From contig CBDDJL010000002.1 in NCBI GenBank assembly GCA_965229715.1, forward strand, positions 1,860,001 through 1,924,000: 64,000 nt of DNA, given 5' to 3'. The notes under the pieces were generated by a model. The model had not been told where the DNA came from. It did no database searches and saw only the letters and a list, made by a program, of their open reading frames with translations. The DNA comes from JAVJST01 sp965229715 (lineage in GTDB: Bacteria; Pseudomonadota; Alphaproteobacteria; Rhodospirillales; Casp-alpha2). This document shows, in pieces, positions 12,957 through 22,373 of the stretch (position 1 is its first letter; the number at the start of each line of letters is the position of its first letter). The translations under genes and the position numbers were made by a program.

Positions 12957-13751
12957 CTATACCTCGAAAACCATGCCGTCGTAGGCCGGTTCGATGTTCG
13001 GCGGCAGATTACGTTTCAATGTCGCGTAATCGAGACCGGGGCCGAGGTGTCCGAAGACGGCGCGGTCGGGCTCTACCCTCTTCACCCAGTCGACGGCCTT
13101 GGCGACGTGGACGTGTGTCGGGTGCTCGTGTTCGCCGAGCACGCCGATCATCCAGAACCTGACCCCGCCGAGCACGTCAAATGCGTCTTCGTCGAGCCGG
13201 GTCACGTCCGTGCTGTAGGCGAAGTCGCCGATGCGAAACCCGAGCGTATGGGAATATCCGTGATCCTGATCGAACACGGTGAAATCGAGCCCGCCGATCT
13301 CGAAGCGGTCACCCGGCGCGATCTCGTGCTGCGGATACAGCACCGGTTTGAAGTAAAATACCGGCGACCCGTCGTCCGGTTCAGGGATCGGTTGCAGGAC
13401 GTATCCGAAGCGGCCCTCGATCTCGTCGAAGGTCTTGCGGTCGGCATAGACCGGAATGGGCTTCTGCATGGCGCGATTGACGCCACGCAGGTCGTCGATC
13501 CCATGCAGATGATCGGCGTGTGGATGGGTATAGACCACCGCCGACAACCAATCGGTCGCTGTATCGATCAGTTGTGCGCGAAGATCCGGCGGCGTGTCGA
13601 TCAACACGCGGGTTTTGCAGGCGTCGTCCTCGACCAGCAGACCCGGCCGTCGCCGCCGATTTCGGGGTTCGGCCGGATCGCATTTCCCCCAACCCTGATC
13701 GATGGCGGGAACCCCCGACGAACTGCCCGAGCCGAGAACGGTGATGCGCAT
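12957..13751 (-). CDS. MBL-fold metal-dependent hydrolase (PhnP-like)
   Basis: The 264-aa protein starts MRITVLGSGSSSGVP and has the metal motif THPHADHLHG (His76, His78, Asp80, His81), then later His and Asp ligands in HEHPTHVHVAKA and FGHLGPGLDY. This is the PhnP/RNase Z-like phosphodiesterase branch of the metallo-beta-lactamase fold. It is the last gene of the tatD-metG-holB-tmk minus-strand group and its stop lies only 68 bp from attR, so it marks the host side of the provirus junction. Confidence 0.85.
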   Translation of the reverse strand: MRITVLGSGSSSGVPAIDQGWGKCDPAEPRNRRRRPGLLVEDDACKTRVLIDTPPDLRAQLIDTATDWLSAVVYTHPHADHLHGIDDLRGVNRAMQKPIPVYADRKTFDEIEGRFGYVLQPIPEPDDGSPVFYFKPVLYPQHEIAPGDRFEIGGLDFTVFDQDHGYSHTLGFRIGDFAYSTDVTRLDEDAFDVLGGVRFWMIGVLGEHEHPTHVHVAKAVDWVKRVEPDRAVFGHLGPGLDYATLKRNLPPNIEPAYDGMVFEV

Positions 13752-13764
13752 GCCGGTCGCGGCC

Positions 13765-14556
13765 TCAGGCGTCCAGCTGCCGGCCGGCCTTGGCGAACAG
13801 CGTCTTGAAGTTCCGCGTCGTTGCCGCTTCGAGCTCAGCCGGGTCGAGACTGAGCAACTCGGCGGTGAAATCGGCGGTATGGCGGGTGTAGGCCGGCTCA
13901 TTGCGCTTGCCGCGCCGCGGCACCGGCGCGAGATAGGGCGAGTCGGTTTCGACCAATAGCCGGTCGAGCGGGACGACGTTTTTGATGGTCTCGCGGATCT
14001 CGTCGGCCTTTTTGAAGGTCACGATGCCGGAAACCGAGATATAGAGGCCCAGGTCGACGGCCGCGGCGGCCAGTCCGGCGCCTGCGCTGAAACAATGGAT
14101 GACGCCGGGGAACGCGCCCTTTCCGTGTTCGTCGCGGAGAATCTCGACGGTTTCGTCGTCGGCGTCCCGCGTATGCACGATGACCGGCAGACCGGTTTCG
14201 CGGGCCGCCGCGATATGGGCGCGGAACAGGTGGGCCTGAACGTCGCGCGGCGAATGCTCGTAGTAGAAATCGAGGCCGGTTTCGCCGATGCCGACGACCT
14301 TGGGATGATCGGCAAGCGCAATCAGGCGCCCGGTCGTGGTGTCGGGCTCCTTCTCCGCTTCGTGCGGATGCACGCCGACGGAACAGAACACGTTGCCGAA
14401 CCGCTCGGCGACCGCGAGCACGCCGGGGAACTTGGCGATCTCGGTCGAAATCGTCACCATCGCGCCCACACCGGCCGCGCCGGCGCGCTCGACGACACCA
14501 TCGAGATCGTCGGCAAAATCGGGAAAATCCAGATGACAGTGGCTATCGATCAGCAT
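13765..14556 (-). CDS. tatD: TatD family metal-dependent deoxyribonuclease
   Basis: The 263-aa protein begins MLIDSHCHLDFP with the metal-binding His6-x-His8, continues with GVHPHEAE, IGETGLDFYY, PVIVHTRDAD, GVIHCFSA and LLVETDSPYLAP, all landmarks of the TatD TIM-barrel nuclease family. It is full length. It lies between metG and the MBL hydrolase, a gene order common in alphaproteobacteria and many other bacteria. Confidence 0.93.
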   Translation of the reverse strand: MLIDSHCHLDFPDFADDLDGVVERAGAAGVGAMVTISTEIAKFPGVLAVAERFGNVFCSVGVHPHEAEKEPDTTTGRLIALADHPKVVGIGETGLDFYYEHSPRDVQAHLFRAHIAAARETGLPVIVHTRDADDETVEILRDEHGKGAFPGVIHCFSAGAGLAAAAVDLGLYISVSGIVTFKKADEIRETIKNVVPLDRLLVETDSPYLAPVPRRGKRNEPAYTRHTADFTAELLSLDPAELEAATTRNFKTLFAKAGRQLDA

Positions 14557-14584
14557 GAGCAGCGTTGCCGGGGTCCGAAACCGC

Positions 14585-16153
14585 TCAGGTCTCGGCTCCC
14601 TCCTCCTCGACATACCGGGGAAACACCCCTTCCGGTTTGGGGAGCGCGGTGCCCGGTTTCAAGGCATGATCCGGCCCGAATGCCGCGAATGAGCGATCCT
14701 CGGGCGCAACCGCGATCTGATCGAGCATGCGGGCCGTGGAGTCCGGCATGACAGGCTGCAGTATGACGGCAAGAAGACGAACCGTTTCGGCAAGCGTCCA
14801 GAGCACCGTCCGCATGCGGTCGGGATCTTCCTTTTTCAGCTTCCAGGGCGCCTGTGCGTCGACGTAGCCGTTGGCGGCCCGCACAACGCGCCAGATTGCC
14901 TCCAGGGCCTCGTGAAAGGCCTGACGGTCCATGTGCGCCCGGACATCGTCCAACAATGTATAAGCCGCATTCAACAGCGCTGCGTCATCGCCAGTTTTCG
15001 CATCGCCCGGATCCGGTATCGCGGCGTCGCAGTTCTTGGCGATCATCGACAGGACGCGTTGTGCCAGATTGCCGAGATCGTTGGCCAATTCGCCGTTCAT
15101 GCGATTGACCATCGCGGCATGGGAAAAATCACCGTCGTTGCCGAACGGCACTTCGCGAAGCAGAAAGTACCGGACCTGATCGAGGCCATAGCGCCCGGTC
15201 AGTTCGAAGGGGTCGATCACGTTGCCGAGCGATTTCGAAATCTTCTGGCCCTCGTTGGTCCACCAGCCGTGCGCGTAGACCCGCTTCGGCGGCTCAAGCT
15301 CCGCCGCCATCAGGAAAGCCGGCCAGTAGACCGCATGGAACCGCAGAATATCCTTGCCGACCATATGGACGTCGGCCGGCCAGAATTTTTCAAAGAGCGG
15401 CGACTGCAAATCGGGATATCCGACGGCCGTGATGTAGTTGGTCAGGGCATCGAGCCAGACGTACATGATGTGGGCGTCGTCGTTCGGCACCGGGACGCCC
15501 CAGCCGAAACTGGTGCGCGATACCGAAAGGTCCTCGAGCCCGCCCTTGATGAAGCTGGTGACTTCGTTGAGCCGTGTTTTCGGCAAAACCGCGTCGGGAT
15601 TCCTGTCGTAATGCGCCAACAGCCGGTCGCCCCATGCGGACAACCGGAAAAAGTAGCTCGGTTCCTCGACCCACTCGACCTCGGCGCCGGAACCCTTGGC
15701 GATCCGGGTGCCGTCCGGCTTCAATTCCGTCTCGCTCTCGGCGTAGTAGGCCTCGTCGCGCACCGCGTACCAGCCCGCATAATTGCCGAGATAGATCTCG
15801 TCGCGCTCGATCAGGCGGTTCCAGATATCCTGGCAGCTGATCTTGTGGCGCTCCTCCGTTGTGCGGATGAAGTCGTCGTGGCTGAAGTTCATGTGGTCGG
15901 CGAGATCGCGGAAGTTCTGCGAGACCCGGTCGGTAAACGTCTGCGGGTCGATTCCGGCCTTCGCCGCCGATTTCTCGACCTTCTGGCCATGTTCGTCGGT
16001 GCCCGTCAGGAAGCGTACGTCGAAGCCGTCGAGCCGTTTGAAACGCGCAAGTACGTCACAGGCCAGCGTCGTATAAGCGTGGCCGATGTGCGGCGCATCG
16101 TTCACGTAGTAGATCGGCGTGGTGATGTAGTAGGACTTCTGTTCGCTCGACAT
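14585..16153 (-). CDS. metG: Methionyl-tRNA synthetase
   Basis: The 522-aa class I synthetase attaches Met to tRNA-Met. YYVNDAPHIGHAYTT holds the HIGH signature near residue 24, and KISKSLGN is the KMSKS loop. The anticodon-binding C-terminal domain is present; there is no zinc-knuckle tetracysteine and no C-terminal Trbp111 domain, so it is the short alphaproteobacterial form. The ATG at 16153 is preferred over an earlier start that adds an Arg-rich non-conserved leader. Confidence 0.95.
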   Translation of the reverse strand: MSSEQKSYYITTPIYYVNDAPHIGHAYTTLACDVLARFKRLDGFDVRFLTGTDEHGQKVEKSAAKAGIDPQTFTDRVSQNFRDLADHMNFSHDDFIRTTEERHKISCQDIWNRLIERDEIYLGNYAGWYAVRDEAYYAESETELKPDGTRIAKGSGAEVEWVEEPSYFFRLSAWGDRLLAHYDRNPDAVLPKTRLNEVTSFIKGGLEDLSVSRTSFGWGVPVPNDDAHIMYVWLDALTNYITAVGYPDLQSPLFEKFWPADVHMVGKDILRFHAVYWPAFLMAAELEPPKRVYAHGWWTNEGQKISKSLGNVIDPFELTGRYGLDQVRYFLLREVPFGNDGDFSHAAMVNRMNGELANDLGNLAQRVLSMIAKNCDAAIPDPGDAKTGDDAALLNAAYTLLDDVRAHMDRQAFHEALEAIWRVVRAANGYVDAQAPWKLKKEDPDRMRTVLWTLAETVRLLAVILQPVMPDSTARMLDQIAVAPEDRSFAAFGPDHALKPGTALPKPEGVFPRYVEEEGAET

Positions 16154-16223
16154 GTTTCTTCGCCGCGCTCGACGCGCTCCCTGACCGGTCGGTTGATCCC
16201 GGATGCGGCGCGGTGCGACCGTT

Positions 16224-17336
16224 TCAGGCGGCGGCGTCCGCAGCAGCGTGGAAGATGCCGACAATCACTTGTTTGCGATCCAGGTTCACGCTGTCTGCGC
16301 GCTCCATCAGTCGCGCGCTGTTTTCCCATACCTCCAACCAACGATCAACCCGCGGGCCTGGTGTCTTAAGCGCGCTTTCGCGGATGTGGGACCGGATCGA
16401 ACCCAGTATCAGGGACGTTGCGATGCCGTATGCGGCGTCCGCGTTCTTGCGCGCAATACCGCCTGCAAAATCATGCAGCTTTGGCACATCTAAATTGGGA
16501 AGACCGTCGAACAAATTTTTGATATTACGATAAATATCGAGGCCATCAGCATCAATCAATGCTAGTGCCTGTCCGATGCTGCCGGATGCCATCGCGGCAT
16601 AGTCCCGGGCATCGTTCGTCGGCACGTCGGGCGCGTAAATGCCGATCAGACGTTCGACCTCGGCGTCTTCCAGGGCGCGCAGCGCCAGTGTCCTGCAGCG
16701 CGAGCGAATCGTCGGCAATAGCCGCCCCGGCGCGTTGCACACCAGCAGGATCAGGCTGCGCGCGGGCGGTTCCTCCAGCACCTTCAGGAGACCGTTCTGC
16801 GCGTTCAGGTTCATGTCGTCGGCAGCGTCGACGATCACGACGCGCCAGCCGCCCTCCGCCGGCGTCATATGCAGGAAACCGCCGATACTGCGGACATCGT
16901 CGATGCGGATGACCGTGTAGCGATCGGTGCCCTTGTCGGACTTGAGGGCGCGCTCGATCACGCTCAGGTCCGCATGACCGCCGGCTGCGATGCGACGGAA
17001 TACGGGATCGCCGGGCGATACGTAGAGACCGCCCTCTTCCGACACGCCTTCGCCCGGCGCGAGCCCATCGTCCCCGAACAGGCTACCGGCCTCGGGCTCG
17101 CCCGTATCGGCGAACAGAGATCCGTCTCCGCCGTTATTGCCGGAATGCTTCAGCACGTACCTTGCGAAACGATACGTCAGCGTGGCTTTGCCGATACCTT
17201 TCGGCCCGGTGATCATCCACGCATGTGCGAGTGTTTCGCTGTGAAAGGCGTCGGCCAGCTGCCTCTCGGCGTCGGCATGTCCGACCAGCTGGTCGTTGTC
17301 GGCAGGCCTTGGCCGTTCCGGCACCGTGACGTTCAT
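16224..17336 (-). CDS. holB: DNA polymerase III subunit delta'
   Basis: The 370-aa protein is the clamp-loader delta' subunit. It has a P-loop remnant GPKGIGKATLTYRFARY near residue 40-57, VVIVDAADDMNLNAQNGLLKVLEEPP and LLVCNAPGRLLPTIRSRCR (sensor 1/SRC). The SRC motif contributes an arginine finger. The start overlaps the tmk stop by 4 bp, and the tmk-holB order is conserved. Confidence 0.92.
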   Translation of the reverse strand: MNVTVPERPRPADNDQLVGHADAERQLADAFHSETLAHAWMITGPKGIGKATLTYRFARYVLKHSGNNGGDGSLFADTGEPEAGSLFGDDGLAPGEGVSEEGGLYVSPGDPVFRRIAAGGHADLSVIERALKSDKGTDRYTVIRIDDVRSIGGFLHMTPAEGGWRVVIVDAADDMNLNAQNGLLKVLEEPPARSLILLVCNAPGRLLPTIRSRCRTLALRALEDAEVERLIGIYAPDVPTNDARDYAAMASGSIGQALALIDADGLDIYRNIKNLFDGLPNLDVPKLHDFAGGIARKNADAAYGIATSLILGSIRSHIRESALKTPGPRVDRWLEVWENSARLMERADSVNLDRKQVIVGIFHAAADAAA

Positions 17337-17965
17337 GGTCCGGCTTCCAGCAGCGTTTCGAGCGCTTCGACGACCGCACGATGCACCGTGTCCTCGTCCG
17401 CTGCTGCATCGATGACCCGGCAACGCGCCGGATCGTCGGCGGCGATATCGAGGAAACCCTGCCGGACGCGCCGGTGGAAGTCGTCGCCCATTCTCTCGTA
17501 GCGGTCCTCGTCATCGCGTCTTCCACGCGCCCGTGCGAGGCCGGTTTCCACCGTGACGTCGAGGATCAGCGTGAGAGCCGGCTGAAAGCCGTCGGTCGTA
17601 CCCGCATGCACGGTCCGGATCACGCCCTTGTCGACACCGTGGCCGTATCCCTGATAGGCGAGCGTCGAATCGGCAAACCGGTCCGTCAGCACCCATTGGC
17701 CGTCATCGAGCGCCGGATGAACGGTTTTCGCGAGGTGTTCGGTTCGGGCCGCGGCATGCAGCAGGACTTCCGTGATCGGCGTCCAACGGTCGGTCTCGCC
17801 GGCGACAAGCAGGTCCCGAATGATCTCTGCTGAGGGAGCGCCGCCGGGCTCCCGCGTCTGCACCACGCTTACGCCCCTGGCTTCGAGCCAAATGGCCGCG
17901 CGCCGCAGTTGGGTCGATTTGCCGCTCCCCTCGCCGCCTTCGAAGCTGATGAACCGTCCGCTCAT
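17333..17965 (-). CDS. tmk: Thymidylate kinase
   Basis: The 210-aa enzyme phosphorylates dTMP to dTDP. It begins MSGRFISFEGGEGSGKSTQL with the P-loop EGGEGSGKST, then TREPGG (the DR-E/P motif), and a DRFADSTLAYQG motif. It is full length. It overlaps holB by ATGA. Confidence 0.95.
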   Translation of the reverse strand: MSGRFISFEGGEGSGKSTQLRRAAIWLEARGVSVVQTREPGGAPSAEIIRDLLVAGETDRWTPITEVLLHAAARTEHLAKTVHPALDDGQWVLTDRFADSTLAYQGYGHGVDKGVIRTVHAGTTDGFQPALTLILDVTVETGLARARGRRDDEDRYERMGDDFHRRVRQGFLDIAADDPARCRVIDAAADEDTVHRAVVEALETLLEAGP

Positions 17966-17988
17966 GGCCCGGCGTTCTGTGTCCGGCG

Positions 17989-19143
17989 TCAGCCGGATTC
18001 GCCCCAAAGCAGGAAGTCCAGCGCCGCGCCCAGCCGGCCGACCAGGCCGAGCATCGGGACGTCGGCGCCGGCCATCAGCGGGATGACGATGTCGGCCTCG
18101 CCGGGGGCCGTGACAACCAGATCGGCGATCTGGGTGCCTTCGGCGATCGGCGCGGGTACCGGGCTGTCGTAGCGGATCGTGACCTTCATGTCGCGGCGCG
18201 CCTTGCGCGGCAGGGTTAGTTTCAGATCCTGTTCGATGATCAGCGGCACAGTCCCGGTCTCGCCCAGCCACACGGGCGCTTCGGCGACCGTCTCGCCTGC
18301 GGCAAACAACGCGTAATTGCCGAATTCGCGGAAGCCCCAGTCGATCAGTCGCTCCGGCTCCTCCGCGCGCTGTTTTTTGCTCTCAAGCCCGTTGACGACG
18401 AGGACCAGACGCCGTCCGTTCCGCTCGACGCTGGCCGTAAGTCCGTAACCGGCGGCACTGGTATAGCCGGTTTTCAGGCCATCCGCGCCTATGCCGGAAT
18501 AGAGCAACGGGTTGCGGTTGCGCTGGCGGTGGCCGTTGTAGGTGAACTCGGTTTCGGAGTAGAGCGGATAGTACTCCGGAAAATCCTCGATGATCCGCAC
18601 CGCCAGTGTCGCCAGGTCCCGGGCTGTCATGTAGTGATCCGGATCAGGGAGTCCGGTCGAGTTGGTGAAATGGCTGCCGGTCAGGCCGATGTCCCGTGCC
18701 TTCTCGTTCATTTCTTCCGCGAATGCCGCTTCGCTGCCGCCAAGCCCCTCGGCGACAACGATACTGGCATCGTTGCCGGATTGGACGATGATACCGCGGA
18801 GCAGGTCCTCGACCCGGACCCGCATCTTGGGCTCCAGAAACATCATCGAACCGCCACTCTTGTAGGCGCCTTCGCGCCAGGCGTACTCGCTGACCCTGAA
18901 CGTATCGTCCATCGACAGACTGCCGTCCTGAAGACGGGAGAAAACCATATACGTCGTCATCAGTTTGCTCATGGACGACGGCGGCATGGGTTGATCCGCA
19001 TTTTTCTCGAACAGCACGCGACCCGTTTCCGCATCGATCAGGATCGCTTCGCGGGCATTGGTATCGATGGCATGTGCCGGTGCGCCGAACGCCAGTGTCA
19101 GAACCAGGCTGATCGCAGCCATTAGCCGGATCGGTAAATACAT
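17989..19143 (-). CDS. dacA: D-alanyl-D-alanine carboxypeptidase (PBP5/6 type)
   Basis: The 384-aa protein has a signal peptide ending AHA, the active-site SMSK (Ser57-x-x-Lys60), the second motif SGND in IIVQSGNDASI, and the KTG triad KTGYTSAAG. The C-terminal PBP5-type beta domain ends in an amphipathic helix (LVGRLGAALDFLLWG) for inner-membrane contact. It trims the terminal D-Ala from peptidoglycan peptides. It sits with rlpA and mltB in a peptidoglycan cluster. Confidence 0.93.
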   Translation of the reverse strand: MYLPIRLMAAISLVLTLAFGAPAHAIDTNAREAILIDAETGRVLFEKNADQPMPPSSMSKLMTTYMVFSRLQDGSLSMDDTFRVSEYAWREGAYKSGGSMMFLEPKMRVRVEDLLRGIIVQSGNDASIVVAEGLGGSEAAFAEEMNEKARDIGLTGSHFTNSTGLPDPDHYMTARDLATLAVRIIEDFPEYYPLYSETEFTYNGHRQRNRNPLLYSGIGADGLKTGYTSAAGYGLTASVERNGRRLVLVVNGLESKKQRAEEPERLIDWGFREFGNYALFAAGETVAEAPVWLGETGTVPLIIEQDLKLTLPRKARRDMKVTIRYDSPVPAPIAEGTQIADLVVTAPGEADIVIPLMAGADVPMLGLVGRLGAALDFLLWGESG

Positions 19144-19168
19144 GACGTCTCCTTGGTTTTGCGTACTT

Positions 19169-20161
19169 TCAGTCGACGATGATCCGCGCGTCGACGTAGC
19201 CTGCGCCGATAACCCGTTCAAGCAGCATATCCGCTTGCTCCACGGAGGCAACCGGCCCAACGCGGACCCTGAACAGGTCGCGCCCGTTAATCAGCACCGG
19301 CGAAATGTTGACATCGCCGACGCTGGCTAGAACCGCGCTCGCCCGGTTGGCGTTGTCGAACTGCGAAAACGCACCGGCCTGAACGAAAATCGATGTTGAC
19401 GATACCGGCTCCACCGTGACGATCTCCTCCGCCGGGCGGATAGCTTCAACCGGTTCGGGAGAAACACTCTCGACGTTCGCGGGTTCCGGCGCGGCAGGCT
19501 CCGGTAGCGCCGCGACTTCGCCGGGGGCCGGTAGCGATTCGCTGTCGACCTGGGCTTTGGGCATTTTGTCGACGGTGATGGGCGTGCCTTCGCTGGCCAG
19601 AATGTCGCCGCTTTGCAGTTGTTGGGCGATGGTCCGACTTTCGTCCGCGAGAATCCGCACGCGCACGCGCGCCGTGCCATTGGTCTGAAAACCTAGTAAT
19701 TGCGCACCTCGCCGCGAGATATCGATGATCCGCCCCTTCGCGAACGGGCCGCGGTCGTTGACGGTGAGCCGCAATTTGCGACCGTTCTCCAGATTGGTGA
19801 CCTCGACGATGCTCGGCATCGGCAGGGTCCGGTGCGCCGCGGTCAACGCGTTCATGTCATACGTTTCGCCGTTCGCGGTCGGTTTGCCGTGGAAATTGGG
19901 CCCGTACCACGAGGCAATGCCGGTCTCGTCGTATTCGTAGTCGACCTTCGGGTAGTACCAGATACCGTCGATTTCATAGGGGTTGCCGACTTTGTACCGG
20001 CCAGACGCCACCTGATCGTCCTGATTTATCCGCTTCGCCGTGTGAATCAGTAGTTGGGCCTCGGAACAGGCCGACAAAAATGCCGCCAACAGCAAAAGCG
20101 CGACTGCTCGGCCCAATACGCGAGATGCAGTCCGATTCACCGTCGGGATCAACCGTGTCAT
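19169..20161 (-). CDS. rlpA: RlpA-like septal lytic transglycosylase lipoprotein (DPBB + SPOR)
   Basis: The 330-aa protein has a lipobox (LSAC, Cys32), a double-psi beta-barrel domain (GIASWYGPNFHGKPTANGE, then VNDRGPFAKGRIIDIS with the catalytic-type Asp), a Pro/Glu/Val-rich linker and a C-terminal SPOR domain (FVQAGAFSQFDNANRA) that binds denuded glycan at the septum. The ATG at 20161 is preferred to a TTG 15 bp earlier. Confidence 0.9.
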   Translation of the reverse strand: MTRLIPTVNRTASRVLGRAVALLLLAAFLSACSEAQLLIHTAKRINQDDQVASGRYKVGNPYEIDGIWYYPKVDYEYDETGIASWYGPNFHGKPTANGETYDMNALTAAHRTLPMPSIVEVTNLENGRKLRLTVNDRGPFAKGRIIDISRRGAQLLGFQTNGTARVRVRILADESRTIAQQLQSGDILASEGTPITVDKMPKAQVDSESLPAPGEVAALPEPAAPEPANVESVSPEPVEAIRPAEEIVTVEPVSSTSIFVQAGAFSQFDNANRASAVLASVGDVNISPVLINGRDLFRVRVGPVASVEQADMLLERVIGAGYVDARIIVD

Positions 20162-20258
20162 AGATATAGCGGTCAAGGAGCTTCAAAGCCCATGCATGTC
20201 GCGATTCTTATGGACTTATACCCGCTCAATGACGACCCGGCAACGGCGCGTCACGACG

Positions 20259-21476
20259 TCAGGTGCCGCCGCGCAGATGTTTGAGGATGAGCGACGACGG
20301 ATAACCGTCCGCCGGCAGGCCTTGAGCCCGTTGATAGGCGCGGACGGCAGCGCGTGTTTTCGACCCGATGACGCCGTCAGGCTCGCCTGCATCAAACCCG
20401 CGTGAACCGAGCAGGCGTTGCATTTCCATGACATCGTCGCGGCTCATCGGCACGTCGTCTGCGGGGGGCTGTTTCAAGAACCTGCCGCCACCGGCCAATC
20501 GGTCTGCCAGATGTCCGACGGCGATCGCATAGAAAATTGAACGATTCCATCTCAGTATTGCATCAAAGTTCCCGTAGATCATGAAGGCGGGTCCGCGCAG
20601 GCCGGCGGGCAGTAAAACCGCGCCCTCGATATCGACCTTCGGCAGATCGCGGCCGTCGGCGCGGCGCACCCCGAGGCGTTGCCATTCGGCGAGATCGCGC
20701 CGCTGTTTGAGACCGGTCAGCGATACGTCGAAATCGTCAGGCAGACGAACCTCCCTGCCCCAGGTGCGTTCCATGTCCCATCCGGAGCGGCTGAGGTAGT
20801 TTGCGGCCGAGGCAAATGAGTCGTGAAGGTTGTTCCAGAGATCGCGTTTGTTATCGCCGTCGTAGTCAATGGCGAAATCGCGGTAGGTTGTCGGAATGAA
20901 CTGGAAGTTACCCATGGCGCCCGCCCACGAACCCATGACATCGGTGGGAATGTCGCCGCGGCTCATCAGATCGAGGGATGCGAGGAGTTGTTCGCGAAAA
21001 AACGCGCTGCGGCGACCGTCGTGCGCCAGGGTGGCCAACGCGCCGGCAACCGGGAATGCGCCGAAATAGTCACCGAAGTTAGTCTCAAGACCCCAGAACG
21101 CGACAAGAAACCGCGGCTGAACCTTGTGTTTGGCGGTCACCTCGGTGAGCAGTGCGGCGTGTTCCTTCAGCAATGCGCGTCCGCGCTGGATGCGGGCTTC
21201 GCTGATAACCCGGCTCATGTAGCCGCCGAACGTGAGCGTAAACTCCGGTTGTTTGCGGTCGAGTTCGATAACGCGATCGATTGGCTGCACGCCGGCAAGC
21301 GCGCGGTCGACCGTGGCGGCATCGAAGCCCCGGCCCACAGCCTCGGCCTGCAACGTCTTCAGCCATTCGTCGAATGGCGGCTGGCCCTCGCTTGTCGACT
21401 GCGCCATTGCTGCCGGCGCGCTCCACATCGTCAGATAAAAGGCGAAAGCGAATGCCGAACGGGCAAGAATGCGCAT
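20259..21476 (-). CDS. mltB: Lytic murein transglycosylase, MltB family with PG-binding domain
   Basis: The 405-aa protein has a signal peptide (MAQ-type cleavage), an SLT_2 transglycosylase domain with FWGLETNFGDYFG (catalytic Glu in GLETNFG) and SWAGAMGNFQFIPTTY, and a C-terminal peptidoglycan-binding domain (VMEMQRLLGSRGFDAGEPDG ... TRAAVRAYQ). It cuts glycan strands to 1,6-anhydro products. The ATG at 21476 directly precedes the signal peptide. Confidence 0.92.
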   Translation of the reverse strand: MRILARSAFAFAFYLTMWSAPAAMAQSTSEGQPPFDEWLKTLQAEAVGRGFDAATVDRALAGVQPIDRVIELDRKQPEFTLTFGGYMSRVISEARIQRGRALLKEHAALLTEVTAKHKVQPRFLVAFWGLETNFGDYFGAFPVAGALATLAHDGRRSAFFREQLLASLDLMSRGDIPTDVMGSWAGAMGNFQFIPTTYRDFAIDYDGDNKRDLWNNLHDSFASAANYLSRSGWDMERTWGREVRLPDDFDVSLTGLKQRRDLAEWQRLGVRRADGRDLPKVDIEGAVLLPAGLRGPAFMIYGNFDAILRWNRSIFYAIAVGHLADRLAGGGRFLKQPPADDVPMSRDDVMEMQRLLGSRGFDAGEPDGVIGSKTRAAVRAYQRAQGLPADGYPSSLILKHLRGGT

Positions 21477-21614
21477 GAAAGTGACCTTCCGTTGGTGCGG
21501 CCGCATCGAATCGCGGCCATGCCACCTTTTGCCACAGGTGTGCGGGTCCGACAATGAAGCTCGGCCGTCGACGACAATGATGACGGCAAAAGCCGAATTT
21601 CATATGATGTTTCC

Positions 21615-22367
21615 ATGTTGATAGGGTTTGCGGCATCCGATTCACTCGATGTCCAGCGTCAAAGTGCGCTGGCCGTTCGCCAGACGCCGGTTTCTGGCGA
21701 TGGCGATCGCGCGTCGTTGAAGGATGGAGCCGATGCGCAAGGCGCACTCGGTCGCGGTGCATCTTTCGATCAGGTGGTACGCGACAAGGCCGGCCGCACG
21801 GCAGCCAGCGAAAACGGTCAATCGTCGCGCGATCCTTCGCGGCGCTCGGGCGGCGATCCCAGCGAACTGACGCCCGAAGAAGAACAGAAGGTTCGCGAGC
21901 TCAAGAAACGCGACCGAGAGGTACGCCAGCACGAGCAGGCCCACGCCCGCGCCGCCGGCCCCTATGGCGGGCAGCCGCAGTACCAGTACGAGCGCGGACC
22001 CGACGGCAAGCAGTATGCGGTTTCAGGCGAGGTCAAGATCGATACGAGCGAGGAAAACTCGCCCGAAGCAACCGTCCGCAAGATGGAAATCGTCATGCGG
22101 GCGGCGCTCGCGCCGGCGGATCCTTCGTCGCAGGATCGCCAGGTTGCCGCCGAGGCCAAACAGAAGAAGGCCGAGGCCCAGGCGGAAATCCGTGCCGAAA
22201 AACAGGAAGAACAACGCGCGGCGCTGGAACGACAGCAACAAAACTTGGAAGATCCAGCCTCCGCGGGCCTGCCGCGTAGTGTCACCGAGCAGGCGGCGTC
22301 CGCCTACGGGAGTGCTCTCAACGTGATTGCTACGGCGAGCCGCGCGCAGAACGGCATCAGTGTCTGA
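21615..22367 (+). CDS. SprA-related putative metalloprotease
   Basis: The 250-aa protein matches the catalytic-domain family named after SprA (PF12118): a disordered N-terminus, ELTPEEEQKVRELKKRDREV, then RQHEQAHARAAGPYGG with HEQAH (106-110) as HExxH zinc site, and YQYERGPDGKQYAVSGEVKID. An Ala/Gln/Glu-rich helix follows. No signal peptide is evident. It stands alone, divergent from mltB and convergent with argC (7-bp gap). Confidence 0.8.
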   Translation: MLIGFAASDSLDVQRQSALAVRQTPVSGDGDRASLKDGADAQGALGRGASFDQVVRDKAGRTAASENGQSSRDPSRRSGGDPSELTPEEEQKVRELKKRDREVRQHEQAHARAAGPYGGQPQYQYERGPDGKQYAVSGEVKIDTSEENSPEATVRKMEIVMRAALAPADPSSQDRQVAAEAKQKKAEAQAEIRAEKQEEQRAALERQQQNLEDPASAGLPRSVTEQAASAYGSALNVIATASRAQNGISV

Positions 22368-22373
22368 GTAACG

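Noticed and set aside
14912..16369. Plus-strand 485-aa ORF
   Set aside because: Antisense to metG, without recognisable domains.
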